Part shown: piece after piece, positions 23,666 through 34,196 of the stretch | How positions within the stretch are numbered: the stretch's first letter is position 1 | Layout of the letters: each line of letters begins with the position of its first letter | Assembly: GCA_026119855.1 (NCBI GenBank) | Contig: JAOWBW010000163.1 | Coordinates: 1,673,138-1,737,137 of the forward strand | Direction of reading: 5' to 3' | DNA length: 64,000 bases | From: Campanula takesimana | Lineage: Eukaryota; Streptophyta; Magnoliopsida; Asterales; Campanulaceae | Position numbers and translations under genes: made by a program | Notes under the pieces: model-generated | Told to the model about the DNA's origin: nothing | Database searches by the model: none | The model's input: only the letters and a program-made list of their open reading frames with translations

Positions 23666-24008
23666 CCACCGATGTGGGATATCACATAAATGCTTTGTGA
23701 AATATTTGAATTTTGAATGATTAGTAAGGCTTGGATATTAATGGAATATTGTATGACTTAGGTTGTCTATCTGAAGTAGTTGGCGCAACATATTAAAACT
23801 TCGAATGACGTCACTGAAAATCATGAGCTGGAGAATCCAGTTTACACCTTGAAGAGTCTAACAGACATCCTGTGCTCATGTCCGCTTGGATCAATATCAC
23901 TTAATACCTGATATTCATGAGTTAATTGGCAACTTAGTATTTTCTAAAGCTTTCTTGTATTTATTTTTCATCTTTAAATATTAATCTCCTTTCCTGATCA
24001 AAGAATAT

Positions 24009-24244
24009 CCATTGTACTTTACATGATGTTTCACTTTTACCATTACACTTTTTTTCTTCCAAACATACCATTGTAGTTTGGAAAATGTATCATTTTAACC
24101 CCAAATCCGTGGCTAAATCCGCCACTAATCTGTGCCGTAGTCCGCGATTTTGGGGTTAAATGATATGTTTCCCGAAGTACAATGGTATTTTTGAAAGAAA
24201 AAAGGTATAATGGTAAAAGCGAAACACACTTAAAAGTACAATGG
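24009..24244. mobile_element. MITE, 236 bp, inverted ends 'CCATTGTACTTT'
   Basis: The left end 'ccattgtactttacatg' followed by 'cttttaccattacac' is mirrored by the right end (complement 'ccattgtacttttaagtg', 'cttttaccattatac'). TIRs are about 55 bp with a GC-richer loop. Lies in an intron of the VPS53 pseudogene. Confidence 0.6.
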
Positions 24245-24590
24245 ATGAAAATGGAGTTTGCCTACTTTCTTTTGCTACTCTGTTAGCAATTATGTATCTA
24301 AAGAGTTTCTTATGCAGATATGCTTCTTGTTTTCTGTCAAAGATTTAGTAATAAAACGAAAATAGATTTATGAATGTTGGCATGCTTGCTATTGAGCTGT
24401 CTTTGTTGCTTCTCCTTACGAGGGTGCATCCTTTGTATACTTATTGTTTCTTTTTGCTGTTCAGGCTGTGAACCAGCTATGTTCAGGGAAAAGTTCAAAA
24501 ACATTAAGCAAATTCTCAAGTCTCATGTTTTTTCCAGGTGTGCTTATGCCCTTCTTTAAATATTGTTACAAACTATATCGTCTGCTATTG

Positions 24591-24955
24591 TTTTTTTTTT
24601 TTTTTTTTTAAGTAAGAAAATAATTATATAAGATTAAAGAGAAGAAATTACTAGAGACGGACAAGATACCATCCACTTACAAAAGAGCAAAAAAGCAACA
24701 AAATGAGAAAAGAACTACTAAATCACAGCAGCCCAATCTCGTTTCAAATCTGAGATGGACACTCCCCGAAAGGCACCGTTTGCTAATGCTGAAAGAGAAG
24801 CTATAAAGACCACTTGCACCCGTAATAAGTGTTTCGGAAGATGTTTATTCCGTAAGATCCTGTTATTACTCTCCATCCACAAATACCAACAAATGGCTGA
24901 AACCCTACATTCCCGTAACGAGAAGAACATCTGTGTTCCTTGGAACACTTCTATT
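24591..24955 (-). mobile_element. LINE (L1-type) 3' end, 5'-truncated
   Basis: The plus-strand T-run at 24591 is the poly(A) tail of a minus-strand element. Upstream on that strand, 24718-24948 is open and reads ICWYLWMESNNRILRNK, which matches the segment after the reverse transcriptase of plant LINEs (W..W.ERN.RIF). Strong 5' truncation is usual for LINE insertions. It lies in a VPS53 pseudogene intron. Confidence 0.6.
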
Positions 24956-25539
24956 TAGAATGGGCCATTTCCTCCTTTTATTGCCCACCTTTTCTTGATT
25001 AGGGGAAGTTAGAGTTTAACGAGTAATTCTACATAAGAAAAAGGGTTTAACGAGTAAGAAGAGGACTGGCTGAGGGGTAAGAAAAAAGGAAAAAAAAGGA
25101 AGAAAAAGCGCTTGCATATAAACAATTTATATAACATCATGGAAAAATGGACCAGCTGAACAGGTGATGCAGCCAAGCGTGGGCGTGCTTAGTTGAAAAT
25201 GGTTGGTTCAAGCTTAACATAGAAAGCAGCGGGAAAAGGACTTTTAGTTTGTTGTTGTAGGTATATTAAAGGCAAAAAGCGTGAAACTAATGTGCTGGAC
25301 TTGTGGTTTATGGATTTAATTATTCGGATAAACGGTTTTGGATGTTTGAGGCCTGTAAAAGAACTTTTGTATTGGATGTTCCGGGGAGAAAGTGACTTGT
25401 TAGGTGGTCAGTGAACAGCAACCAACTAGGGGCGGTAAATTAGGATATTGGGGATTAGAATTTGAAGAATGAAATTGGAAGTGAAGGAATAATTTCTAGG
25501 AAATCAATGAGAAAGAAAGGGAAAAAGCCTGGCTCTACC

Positions 25540-25724
25540 CAGTGTTCTAAAAGACCCCCGTCTAGGCGGCCTAGGCCCCGCCTAGGCGCTAGACGTTCAT
25601 GAAACGCCTAGGTCCCGTCTAGGATATTATAGTTATTTCTGAATTCTCGCCCCGCCCAGATCCCGCCTAGGCGCTAGGTGCCCCTGCGGCGCCTAGCGAC
25701 CGCCTAGCGTATTTTAGAACATTG
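25540..25724. mobile_element. hAT-type MITE rich in CGCCTAGGCG
   Basis: Ends CAGTGTTCTAAAAG and TTTTAGAACATTG are inverted. A perfect 8-bp target duplication GCTCTACC (25532-25539, 25725-25732) matches hAT elements. The interior is GC-rich with repeated 'cgcctaggcg' palindromes. A larger sibling is at 29238-29681. Confidence 0.75.
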
Positions 25725-26302
25725 GCTCTACCCCTAGGTGACCATAGTCATCACTCCCATGTTCATGAGCGCACCCAAAGTTATCTCGAGCATCATATAC
25801 AAAGGAATCGCATCTGGCGGCAATTCAAGAAGAGAAAGCATATTATTGCCCACGATAACCATCCTTGCTGCCATTTTTTTGATGAAAAAAAACTGTTGTG
25901 CCTCATGGGCTAGCAATTTTTGCAGAAATAAAAAATTAGTCAAATATGACTCATTTTGGTAACCTAGAGAAAAATATTTTTTTACTAACCTCATTCAGTC
26001 CTGCACAAATCTTCCTTTCAAAATGAAAAAAACATGAATTATTTATAAAATGTTGCTGTGCAAATACATACAAGCAAACTAGAGCATGCTCTTTAACTCT
26101 CTTCTTCCAAAGCTTCAACCTAGGTTTAGTATTAGAAATTAAATATTTGACAACATGGTGTAGAAAGCAGGGACTTGTGAGTGTCTGAATAAAATTGATA
26201 TTTTAATTTTTAATGTCTTGTCCCCCTCGGTCCTCACCGCCATTCTTTCGCATTGCTTTTATTTCTATATTCCTTGCTCCCTTATTTTCAAAGTAATTAT
26301 CA

Positions 26303-26309
<7 letters not shown>

Positions 26310-26349
<40 letters not shown>
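26310..26349. repeat. (CA)n microsatellite
   Basis: About 20 uninterrupted CA dinucleotides just upstream of the VPS53-like exon at 26457. Confidence 0.9.
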
Positions 26350-26351
<2 letters not shown>

Positions 26352-26713
26352 TTAATGGCCTGCTTCTGATGCTATGTTTACATAACCGAGTATACATACT
26401 TTCAATGTGTTGTTTTTAATTGTCGCCTTATTTTGTGTTGACTTCCTTAATCCCAGTTTAGGTACAAGGAAAGAGTCTGAAGAAAGTAATATGGTCCAAC
26501 ACGTATCAGATGCTTGCTTGGTTGTTGATGCATTGGAGCCGTCGGTAGCTGGTGAAAAACTTTTGTAACAGGGAGCTGACATCATACCAACATAAATTTG
26601 AAGGAGCCGGTACACTAGCCTTTCTTTTAAAATATATTTTCTGTTTTCTGTTTCGCTCAAGTTTCATTTACTTATTTGAAGATGATCATGTCTCTTTAGG
26701 ACTGGCTAAGTTG

Positions 26714-27976
26714 GGGAGAACGGGGATTTGTACCCCTGTACTTAGGGATTACATGCAAATATTCCCTTAGACCAGTTTATTGGCAATTATGCCCCTATAC
26801 TCAATTTTTGGACCCTCAAATACGACCTCCGTTACATTTTTGTTCAAAATTTAACGGAATTGTTAACTGGGCATCCTAATTGGCAAAATTACTTATACAT
26901 GTGGACCATTTAACCTAACGAAGTCGTTTGGTTGAATAAAGGAACGACCTCACCTTGTGTTAAGTGGCCTCGTTTAACCTAAGTGTTGGTATCTATTCTT
27001 CCATTCATCTTTCTGCTTCGACCAAGCTAATATGTAACAAATTAGGTCTCTTTTCTCTTTAAAAGCACCAATAAAGGATAAAACGCACTTAATTTATGGA
27101 TGTATAAATTTCAGTTAATCCATCATGGTTATGAATTTAAAATTGGTAATATAAAATAAGTTTACGTAATTAATTCTATTCTGTTAGTTTCAAATTCAAC
27201 AAATCAAAAGAACATGCAATTAATTAATTTATTAATATTTTTAATAGTATATTTTATGCTTCAAAAAATTAATTTAAACTCAATTGAAATTTGAAGATTT
27301 TAAGAAAAAAATTATACTAATAAAATTAAAATTATTATTGGTAAGTAATATTTTTGTAATTAACTAAGAATTTGTGATATCTTAATTACATTTATTGAAA
27401 TTTTATTAAAATAATCACTAATTAGTTAAAATTCACTTATATTAAAATTAAAAAAAAATTGAGCAATTATCTGTAAGAAATGAAACAGAATAAGTTGATA
27501 TTATTGTGATAAAAAAATAGTATAATTGTCTCACGACAAGAGTATGAAGAAATATATGTTATACAACCCATTATATTTAAATATGTAGTACACCGTGTTA
27601 GTGGAAGCAGAAAGGGCGTGCTAATACGTTTATGTATCAAGTGATGACGGTGTGCCATTACTAATTAAAGTGAAATAAATTAATAATTCCGTTAAAATGC
27701 AATAAATTTTTGATTAAAAGCACCAATAAAATCTTGACACATCATTTGTGAGTCAAATTTTGTGAGTTTTTTTTGTGACTTTATATTTACCCTTTAAAAT
27801 GCTTTAAGTTTCTGGATGCCCAGTTAACAATTCCGTTAAATTTTGAACGAAAATGTAACGAAGGTCGTATTTGCGGGTCCAAAAGTTGAGTATAGGGGCA
27901 TAATTGCCAATAAACTGGTCTAAGGGCATATCTCCATGTAAACCCCAAGTACAGGGGTACAAATCCCCATTCTCCC
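26714..27976. mobile_element. Mutator-like element inside a VPS53 exon
   Basis: Starts 'gggagaacggggatttgtac' and ends with the complement ('gtacaaatccccattctccc'); the inverted repeats extend about 160 bp ('aaatttaacggaattgttaa' / 'ttaacaattccgttaaattt'). It is flanked by a perfect 10-bp duplication GGCTAAGTTG (26704-26713, 27977-27986), which is host exon sequence coding GLAKL. AT-rich interior without transposase. Confidence 0.85.
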
Positions 27977-28240
27977 GGCTAAGTTGGATTAAACAGAAAG
28001 GAGATATGCTTGGATCAAGCGTAGATTGAAAACAAACAAAGAGATACGGAAAATATTTCCTTCTTCATGGCACGTCGAGTATTTGCTCTGAATTCAGGTC
28101 TGCAAGTTGACAAGGTCAGTTTTTCTCTTGGAGGTTGGAAATGTATTCTTTAAGGTGAAATGGTTTGCAGTGTTTTCATCTTTTTACATTCTTTTTTTTT
28201 TTTTTTTTTACTATACCTAATCATCATAGTTAAAAGGCAT

Positions 28241-28484
28241 ACTCCCTCCGTTCCGGGTAAGTTGCAACATGGAAGGGGAAACACAAAAATTAAGAAAGGA
28301 GAATAATGAGTGGTTGGGAGGAAGAGAGAGAATGAGTGGAGACTAATGATTGGTTGGGAGGAAGAGAGAGAATGAGTGGAGGATTATAAATGTAATAAAG
28401 AGTTTCCTTATTTGGCATTGTTGCAACTTAAGTGGAATGGCCAAAATGGCAAATTGTTGCAACTTACCCGGAACGGAGGGAGTA
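28241..28484. mobile_element. Stowaway-type MITE
   Basis: 'actccctccgttccgggtaa' / 'ttacccggaacggagggagt' inverted ends with 'gttgcaac' just inside. The loop has a duplicated 'ggttgggaggaagagagaga' unit. Confidence 0.8.
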
Positions 28485-28593
28485 TAACTTTTTTCCTTCT
28501 CAAGTATGGCATGAAAAATATAACTGCTATGATTCGACAGTTTCTAGTTGTGAGAGCCGCGAGGATGTCATTGTGTTTAGTGGACAAGTTAGG

Positions 28594-28696
28594 TACTCCC
28601 TCCGTTCCAAACCAAGTAACCAAATTTGTCAAATTACTGTTTATCAAGATTAAATTTTGACAAAATTTGGTCATTCATTTTGGAACGGAGGTAGTA
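28594..28696. mobile_element. Short Stowaway-type MITE
   Basis: About 103 bp, ends 'tactccctccgttccaaacc' and 'ttttggaacggaggtagta', with inner inverted 'aaatttgtcaaa'-type repeats. The whole element could fold into one hairpin. Confidence 0.75.
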
Positions 28697-28964
28697 TAAT
28701 ATACCTAATGGGCTGTCGAACACAAAATACAGACAACACGCCTCCATATCTTTCTCTCTCTTTATGCCTGTTAATTCCTCAATCTGTTTTCCCTAGTTCT
28801 TGATTGACACAGTATCAGAGTGCTAGCCTGTGATATTTAATGACAAGCGAAAACCTAAAACATACTGATTCTGGCTCTATGCGCGATTAATGCCGAAGAG
28901 AACAAGTGTGTGTCTTCATACTGGATTGAGGTTCATAGGGAGGTTGGAAATGGAGTTGTTATCA

Positions 28965-29060
28965 CAAGGCGTGGGCTAGCTCAGTAGTAATGGTCTCAGG
29001 TGGAAACAGTGCTAGTACTGGTCCTTGAAGCAAGACCTAACAAAGTGTGGGGGCGTTGAT
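28965..29060 (+). other. tRNA-like A-box sequence, possible SINE remnant
   Basis: 'gggctagctcagtagtaatgg' resembles a Pol III A-box; there is no clear B-box or tail. Slightly upstream (28806-28830) 'cacagtatcagagtgctagcc' resembles a Copia primer-binding site, so this stretch is probably layered retroelement debris. Confidence 0.25.
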
Positions 29061-29237
29061 AGTGGTTCACTGCGTTAACTGTGTTAACTCTGGGATAAAT
29101 TTATGGTGGATTTATTGGGGATGCTAGAATAAGCGGGCTTTTTTTTGTGCTCGAGTGTGGTGAATTAAGGACTTAATATAGTTTGGTTGTTTGTGGGTTT
29201 GTTGTGACATTAGTTCATCCAGAAGGTCTGATTTGAC

Positions 29238-29681
29238 CAAGGTTCTAAAAGTCGCTAGGCGGCGGAGCGGGGACTAGCGCCTAGAGGCCTAGGTGGGGCC
29301 GAAAATTTTGACACATTTATAAATAAATTTCATATTTTCATCATCTTTCACAAATGCATTAAAATAAAACATATTACAAATATAGGTACAAGAAGTTTGG
29401 TTCTACATTTTCCGGCCGTATTGGGTCAATATATATAAAATGGCCCTAGCCCTAATTGAATTTGAGAGATTTGAGTTGAGATTGTAACACGACTTTTGCC
29501 ATTGTGGGTTTAGTTTTCAATTCTAGGTAAAACGAAGTCGTTTAAGAGATAAAAAAACTTTGGCGGATCTCGTCGACGCCTAGGCGGCCGCCTAATGGAT
29601 GGAGCCCCTAAGTGGCCGCCTAGTACAAAGTCGCGGCGCCTGGATCCCGCCTAGCCTCCTAGGCCGCTTTTTAGAACACTG
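29238..29681. mobile_element. hAT-type non-autonomous element, CTAGGCG family
   Basis: Ends CAAGGTTCTAAAAG and CTTTTTAGAACACTG, with a perfect 8-bp duplication GATTTGAC (29230-29237, 29682-29689). GC-rich ends carry 'gcctaggcggccgcc' repeats around an AT-rich middle. Same family as 25540-25724. Confidence 0.75.
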
Positions 29682-29754
29682 GATTTGACACATAGATAAT
29701 TGAGAAAGATTGATTTGAATGAGATTGGTAATTTGAAATGATTGATTTGGCTGA

Positions 29755-31370
29755 TTGGTAATTCATGAAGCACTAAAGGTTTTATTAAGGAAAAGATTAC
29801 TATCAGATCAAGTTGTTTTTTGTGAAAGTTTAGCAAAGACAACTGTTATACACGAGAATCTCTTTCAATACGTTGAGCATGAAGGAACTAGATCACTACT
29901 CTCTTTTCTTAATTCTATTGTGAAGCAAATTTTCCGATGTACACCGTTAAGGTTGATATCATATCAAGAGAATGTTCAACAAAGAATATCACAAGCTTCA
30001 ACATTCAATTCGAGCAACACCCAGAAGGATATGTTTCAGATATGTGGAGCTCTCTTACTTCAGACGTGTTTATGTGCATTACAACACATTTTATTGACGT
30101 GAGTGGAAATTGCATAAAATTCTCTATTTCATGTATATGCCTACCCACATTAAAGCAAGGTTATTTAGCCATATTTTCTGCGCTGTTGACAGGTTGGGGT
30201 ATCGAAGACAAGTTATTCTTTGTTACCTTGGATGATGCCTTAGCAAATACCACATTTTAAATTCATATAAGACTAGTCTGAATTTTAAAAATTCAATTTT
30301 ACATAGGGGTTCTTTAGGCTCTATTGTTATGTTGTGCTCGTATTTCGAATTTGATTGTGCAAGACGACCGAAGGGAAGTTGTTGAAGCGGTTTTTAAGAT
30401 TCGTGAGAGAGTGAAATATCTTAAAAATTCCCTGCCGCGTATAGAAAAGTTTGTCTATTGCTTGAACAATTTGAAGTTGGATGGCCCAAGACGTTTGCGA
30501 CAAGATGTGTCAGTAAGGTGGAAAATGGTGGAAAGCGACATATCAACGATCAAGAGGGCATTGTTGTTTTGTCTATCATTCCCTGATTTTGCATTATGTG
30601 ATGTTCAATATAAGGTGTGTTCATCCGAAGAAGAATGGTTGAGGCTCGAAAAATTTGAAAATTCTTGAAGCTCTTTTATGATCTTACAAATCTCTTCTCT
30701 AGAACCATCTTATCCAATTGCGAATGTTTATTTTCAAAGTGTATGGAAGATTAGTTACATTTAAATGAGGCATTGAATGGTGATTATGATTTTTAGAGAT
30801 CATGGTTGATATAGGATGCTTGAATAATTTGATAAGTACCGTTCAGATTATAGTGAGATACTACCAATAGCCATGGTATTGAATCCTAGGTACAAGATGA
30901 GAATGATCGAGTGCTCATGTAACAAGCTTTATGTATTTTTTTTGTTAAATTGGAAGTGACCGAGTTCGTGAGTGACAACATCACAACTTGTTTGAGGAGG
31001 TGGCTCGTCTACATTCATTCATCACTTTATCCAAATGATCCGGTATATAGCTCAAACTTTTAAGACTGTAGAGATGATCTCGGATGAGATAAGGGGGTTT
31101 GATTCATTTCAATGTCAAGATATCCGAGAGGAGAAATCACAATTAGAGGTGTATTTGGAGAAACTTGTATAGATTGGAGGCAACCTTTGGATGTATCGGT
31201 GTTTGGAAATCAACAAAATATTCCCTAAACCTTTAACCTTTAAAAACGGCATGTGACGTTTTGACCATTCCTATAACTACAGTAGCATATGAGGCAACAT
31301 TTAGCCCCCGGGGGGGGGGGGGGAGGAATCTTGGATCAATACCGCACTTCGCATCAACGACTACCATTGA
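29755..31370 (+). pseudogene. hAT (Ac-like) transposase pseudogene, plus-strand arm
   Basis: In several frames one can follow an Ac/hAT transposase. An N-terminal part is near 29755-29935. Next come SDMWSSLTSDVFMCITTHFID and GWGIEDKLFFVTLDDALANT (about 29990-30255), which match the catalytic-domain segments SDLWTS, F.C.T.HYID and WGIEDKIFT.TLDNASAN. Then CCARISNLIVQD ... VVEAVFKIRERVKYLKNS and a V.WKMVESDISTIKRAL stretch at 30324-30660. The C-terminal dimerisation motif is LTIPITTVAYEATFS ... IEALICLKDW at 31255-31395. Frameshifts and stops separate them. The end of this arm meets the same gene in reverse orientation near 31370. Confidence 0.75.
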
Positions 31371-33015
31371 AGCTTTGATATGTCTAAAGGATTGGATGTT
31401 TGCGGTATTGACCCGAGACTCTCCCCACGTGCTAATTGATGCCTCAGATGCTACCGTAGATATAGGAATGGTCAAAATATCAAGTGCCATTTTTTAAAGT
31501 TCAGGGAATCGATATTCTATTGACTTCTAATACATTGGAAGGTCGCATCTAATAAAGCAACTTTCTTCCAAATACACCTCCAATTGATTTTTTTCTCTTA
31601 GACATCTTGACTCTTAAATAAAACAAATTCCCTCATTTCATTATCACATATGTGATCTCTATATAGTCTTGAGCTGCTGAACTACTTATTTGATCATTTG
31701 TATAAGGTACTGAATGTAGACGAGCGTACTCCTCAAATAAGCTTTGAAGATCCTCATGAACTCATTCACTTCGAATTTGACTCAAACTACCATAGAGCTT
31801 GTTATATGAGTACTTAATCATTCTCTTCTTGTGCCCGAGATCCAGTACCATGGCTATTGATAATATCTCACTATAATCCGACCAACACTATCAAATTTTC
31901 TAGTATCCTATTAGCCATGATCATCAATAAATCATAATCACTAATCAATGCCTCCAACAAATGTAACTCATACTTCATTCAAATGTAACTGAATCTTCCC
32001 TACACTTTGAAGTTAAACATGCGCAGCTGGATAGATGGTTTCAGAGAACAGATTTGTAAGATCATAAAAGAGATTCAAGAATTCAATTTTTTTTTTCCGA
32101 ACCTCAACCATTCTTCTTCATATGGACACATCTTGTATTGAACATCACATAATGCAAAATCAGGGAACACTAAACGAAACAAGAACACACTCTCAATCAT
32201 CAGATATGTTGTCACAAACGTATTGGGCCTTCCAACTTTAATATTTTTAAGCAATTGACAAACTTTTCTTTACGCGATTGAGAATTTATATGATATCTCA
32301 CGATCTCACGAATCTCGAAACGCACCATCAACTTCCCTCAAGGCATCTCGCACAATCTAATTTAATATTTGAGCATAACAACACACCCTAAAGAAGCATT
32401 CCCTGAGTAAATGTACATTCTTTAAATTCAGACAAGTCTCATAAGAATTAGAAAATGTGGTATTCTTTTCTTCGATACCAACACTCGTCATCACGCAGAA
32501 AATTTAGCTAAGATGACCCCGCGTCATTAAAATGTACTGTAATGCACATAAACCCATGTGTTGTCGTAGGAGAGATCCACAAATCTGATGTCAAAAAAAT
32601 CCTTCCGGGTGTTGCTCAAGTTAAGATTCGAAGCTTGTGCTTTTTTTTTTTTTGTTGAACATCATGATCTCAACCTTTATGGTATTTCGGCCAAATGTGC
32701 TTTGAATTAGAACTAAGAAAAGAGAACAATAATCATGCTCCTTCATGTTCAACGTATTGAAAGGGATGCTCGTGTTTAAAAATTGTCTTTGCTTAACTTT
32801 CATGAAAGGCAACTTGATCTAATGACAATCTTTTCCTTGCATCCGCACTGGCTAATGGAGATAAAATTTGCGCTTCTTGATGTTGAGAACATTTTTATAT
32901 CTTAAACGACGGCCGCATATTCGAGGTACTTTGCTTTAAATCGTGACCATATACTTTCTTGCACAATTTACATTCACACTCGACGTGCCATCATCAAGCT
33001 TCACAAGTTCTTTCG
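31371..33015 (-). pseudogene. hAT transposase pseudogene, minus-strand arm with BED finger
   Basis: Read on the minus strand from about 33015: a BED zinc-finger stretch (CKLCKKVYGHDLKQSTSNMR) at about 32985-32900; the counterpart of 'tttatgtgcattaca' at about 32545-32520; the CC.HILNLIV segment ('tagattgtgcgagatgcc') at about 32380-32340; and finally LDILTIPISTVASEASIS at about 31484-31430, the hAT C-terminal dimerisation motif. Stops interrupt it. It is homologous to the plus arm at 29755-31370 but more complete at its N-terminus. The two lie tail to tail, and this arm ends directly beside the last VPS53-like exon. Confidence 0.7.
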
Positions 33016-33091
33016 TAAACTTTGCAGCTTCTCGCTTTAACTGAAGCTGCAAAAGAAAGATGGGCCTTTCAGGAAGTTTTTCAATGCCTGA

Positions 33092-33850
33092 TCATCTGGA
33101 AAAGACTGCAAGGATTTGGTAAGGGATTACTGCACCAACCCCTTCAGAGTCGCTTATTTGATCAGCCTAACTACCTAGGCAGTCACAAATCACATAGAAG
33201 AGGTGGGGTAAGACCCCCTTGACTTTCGGAAATGTCATTTTATTACCTCTAAATTTTGGAAAAAAGAATAAAATATTAATTTTATCTATTTCGACCCCTA
33301 TTATTTTTGGTAAAATTTGTGCTATGATATCATTTTGACCCCCTTCTACAAAGTTTCTGACTTCGCCACTTGTACCTTGGGTCCTTGTGCTTGGGGCGAG
33401 GGGGGGGGGGGTCTCTGATGGTGCACTTGAGCTCTTTAACAACTCCCTTCGACTTCATGCCTTTTGGGTTTCTATTTGACTGGTGGTACACGTTAGTGTC
33501 ATTTCTGTTCCGACGAGTTTGAAATTTGCTGTGTTGATTGAGAAACTGATCTGGCCCTAAACTGTAGCAGACAGGCTTCTTTACATTGGCATTTAAAATT
33601 TGTACAAGAGATCATAGAAAGCAGTGTGTGCACAAATATATCCGTATTTTTTTCTTTGCAATAATACGTTAACAGAGAAAGATTTAAATATAAACAAAAA
33701 ATATTTGTTGTATGGAGAGATTAATAAGATGGTGGTTAAGGGTAAAAGGGAGAGGATCCTATAAAGAGCAAGAGTCTACTAAATACATCTCTCTTTTATA
33801 TAAACTTAATCCTTATTCATTTTTGGAATCTTCACATTATTTAATCCATG
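33092..33850. other. Downstream of the VPS53 pseudogene
   Basis: 33200-33425 resembles retroelement DNA ('gacccccttgactttcgga', 'tcattttgacccccttc') and includes a 12-G run at about 33401. 33430-33600 may be the old VPS53 3' UTR. No ORF with a recognisable domain. Confidence 0.35.
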
Positions 33851-33871
33851 AGTGGCATAGTTGAAGAGAGT

Positions 33872-33930
33872 CAGAATAGAGCGGTTGGCTGTTAACTGAC
33901 TGGTCGTAGGTTCAAATCGGTCGAAGCACC
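33872..33930 (+). other. tRNA-Asn(GUU)-like fragment, organelle type
   Basis: 'agagcggttggctgttaact' followed by 'gactggtcgtaggttcaaat' closely follows the D-arm end, anticodon arm (GTT) and T-loop of plastid-type tRNA-Asn. The acceptor stem and 3' half of the T-arm do not pair and the 5' part is altered, so it is not a functional gene. It may be a relic of plastid or mitochondrial DNA, or a SINE head. Confidence 0.5.
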
Positions 33931-34196
33931 GTCCCTATGGATACCATTTTTTCCAAATTAATGAATTGAGTCTTTTTTCAGGACGACATTTAATCTTAAT
34001 TGTGTCCCCAAGCTTTCATTTGCTTGAAAGTATTCGCAAAAGGCAACGAGGCTCTTATTTGTGATGGAAAGAGCGCGTGTGCATGCAAACACCCTAGGGT
34101 TGTCATTGCGCACGATTGGTACTGTTTTTTGTAGAACCCTTATTCATCTATGTAACCAAGGAGTTACATAAAATCCTAGCTTACTTTACATGATTC

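Larger units (their letters stand above)
21157..33091 (+). pseudogene. VPS53: VPS53-like pseudogene (GARP/EARP tethering subunit)
   Basis: VPS53 normally tethers endosome-derived vesicles at the trans-Golgi (HIT1 in Arabidopsis). Exon remnants in order: decayed 'cagagtgattcaggaacc' near 22715 (QS.SGT); 22859-23009, ELMYKVREIMTKAEQSE ... VQEICRDIKKLDLAKKH; 24467-24537, AVNQLC joined directly to REKFKNIKQILKSHVFS, with about 15 residues deleted; 26457-26609, SLGTRKESEESNMVQ ... DACLVVDALEPSV, then a frameshift to KNFCNRELTSYQHKFEGA; 26700-26713 plus 27987-28114, GLAKLD*TERRYAWIKRR ... SSWHVEYLL*IQVCKLTR, split by a Mutator-like element; 33028-33091, LALTEAAKER then DGPFRKFFNA* in another frame. 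Splice sites are still recognisable. The first coding exon and all of the middle and C-terminal half except the end are absent. A 5'UTR-like exon (21170-21302, CCAG|GTAAGT) may belong to it. It is clearly non-functional as read; an intact copy must lie elsewhere. Confidence 0.82.

Noticed and set aside
26203..26397. Open frame with Cys-Val repeats on the minus strand
   Set aside because: Produced by the (CA)n microsatellite; not a protein.
31308..31321. G-quadruplex regulatory element (run of about 14 G)
   Set aside because: A single homopolymer run within a pseudogene coding motif; likely slippage or a sequencing artefact.
33872..33930. Functional tRNA-Asn gene
   Set aside because: The anticodon arm is good, but acceptor and T-stem pairing fail.
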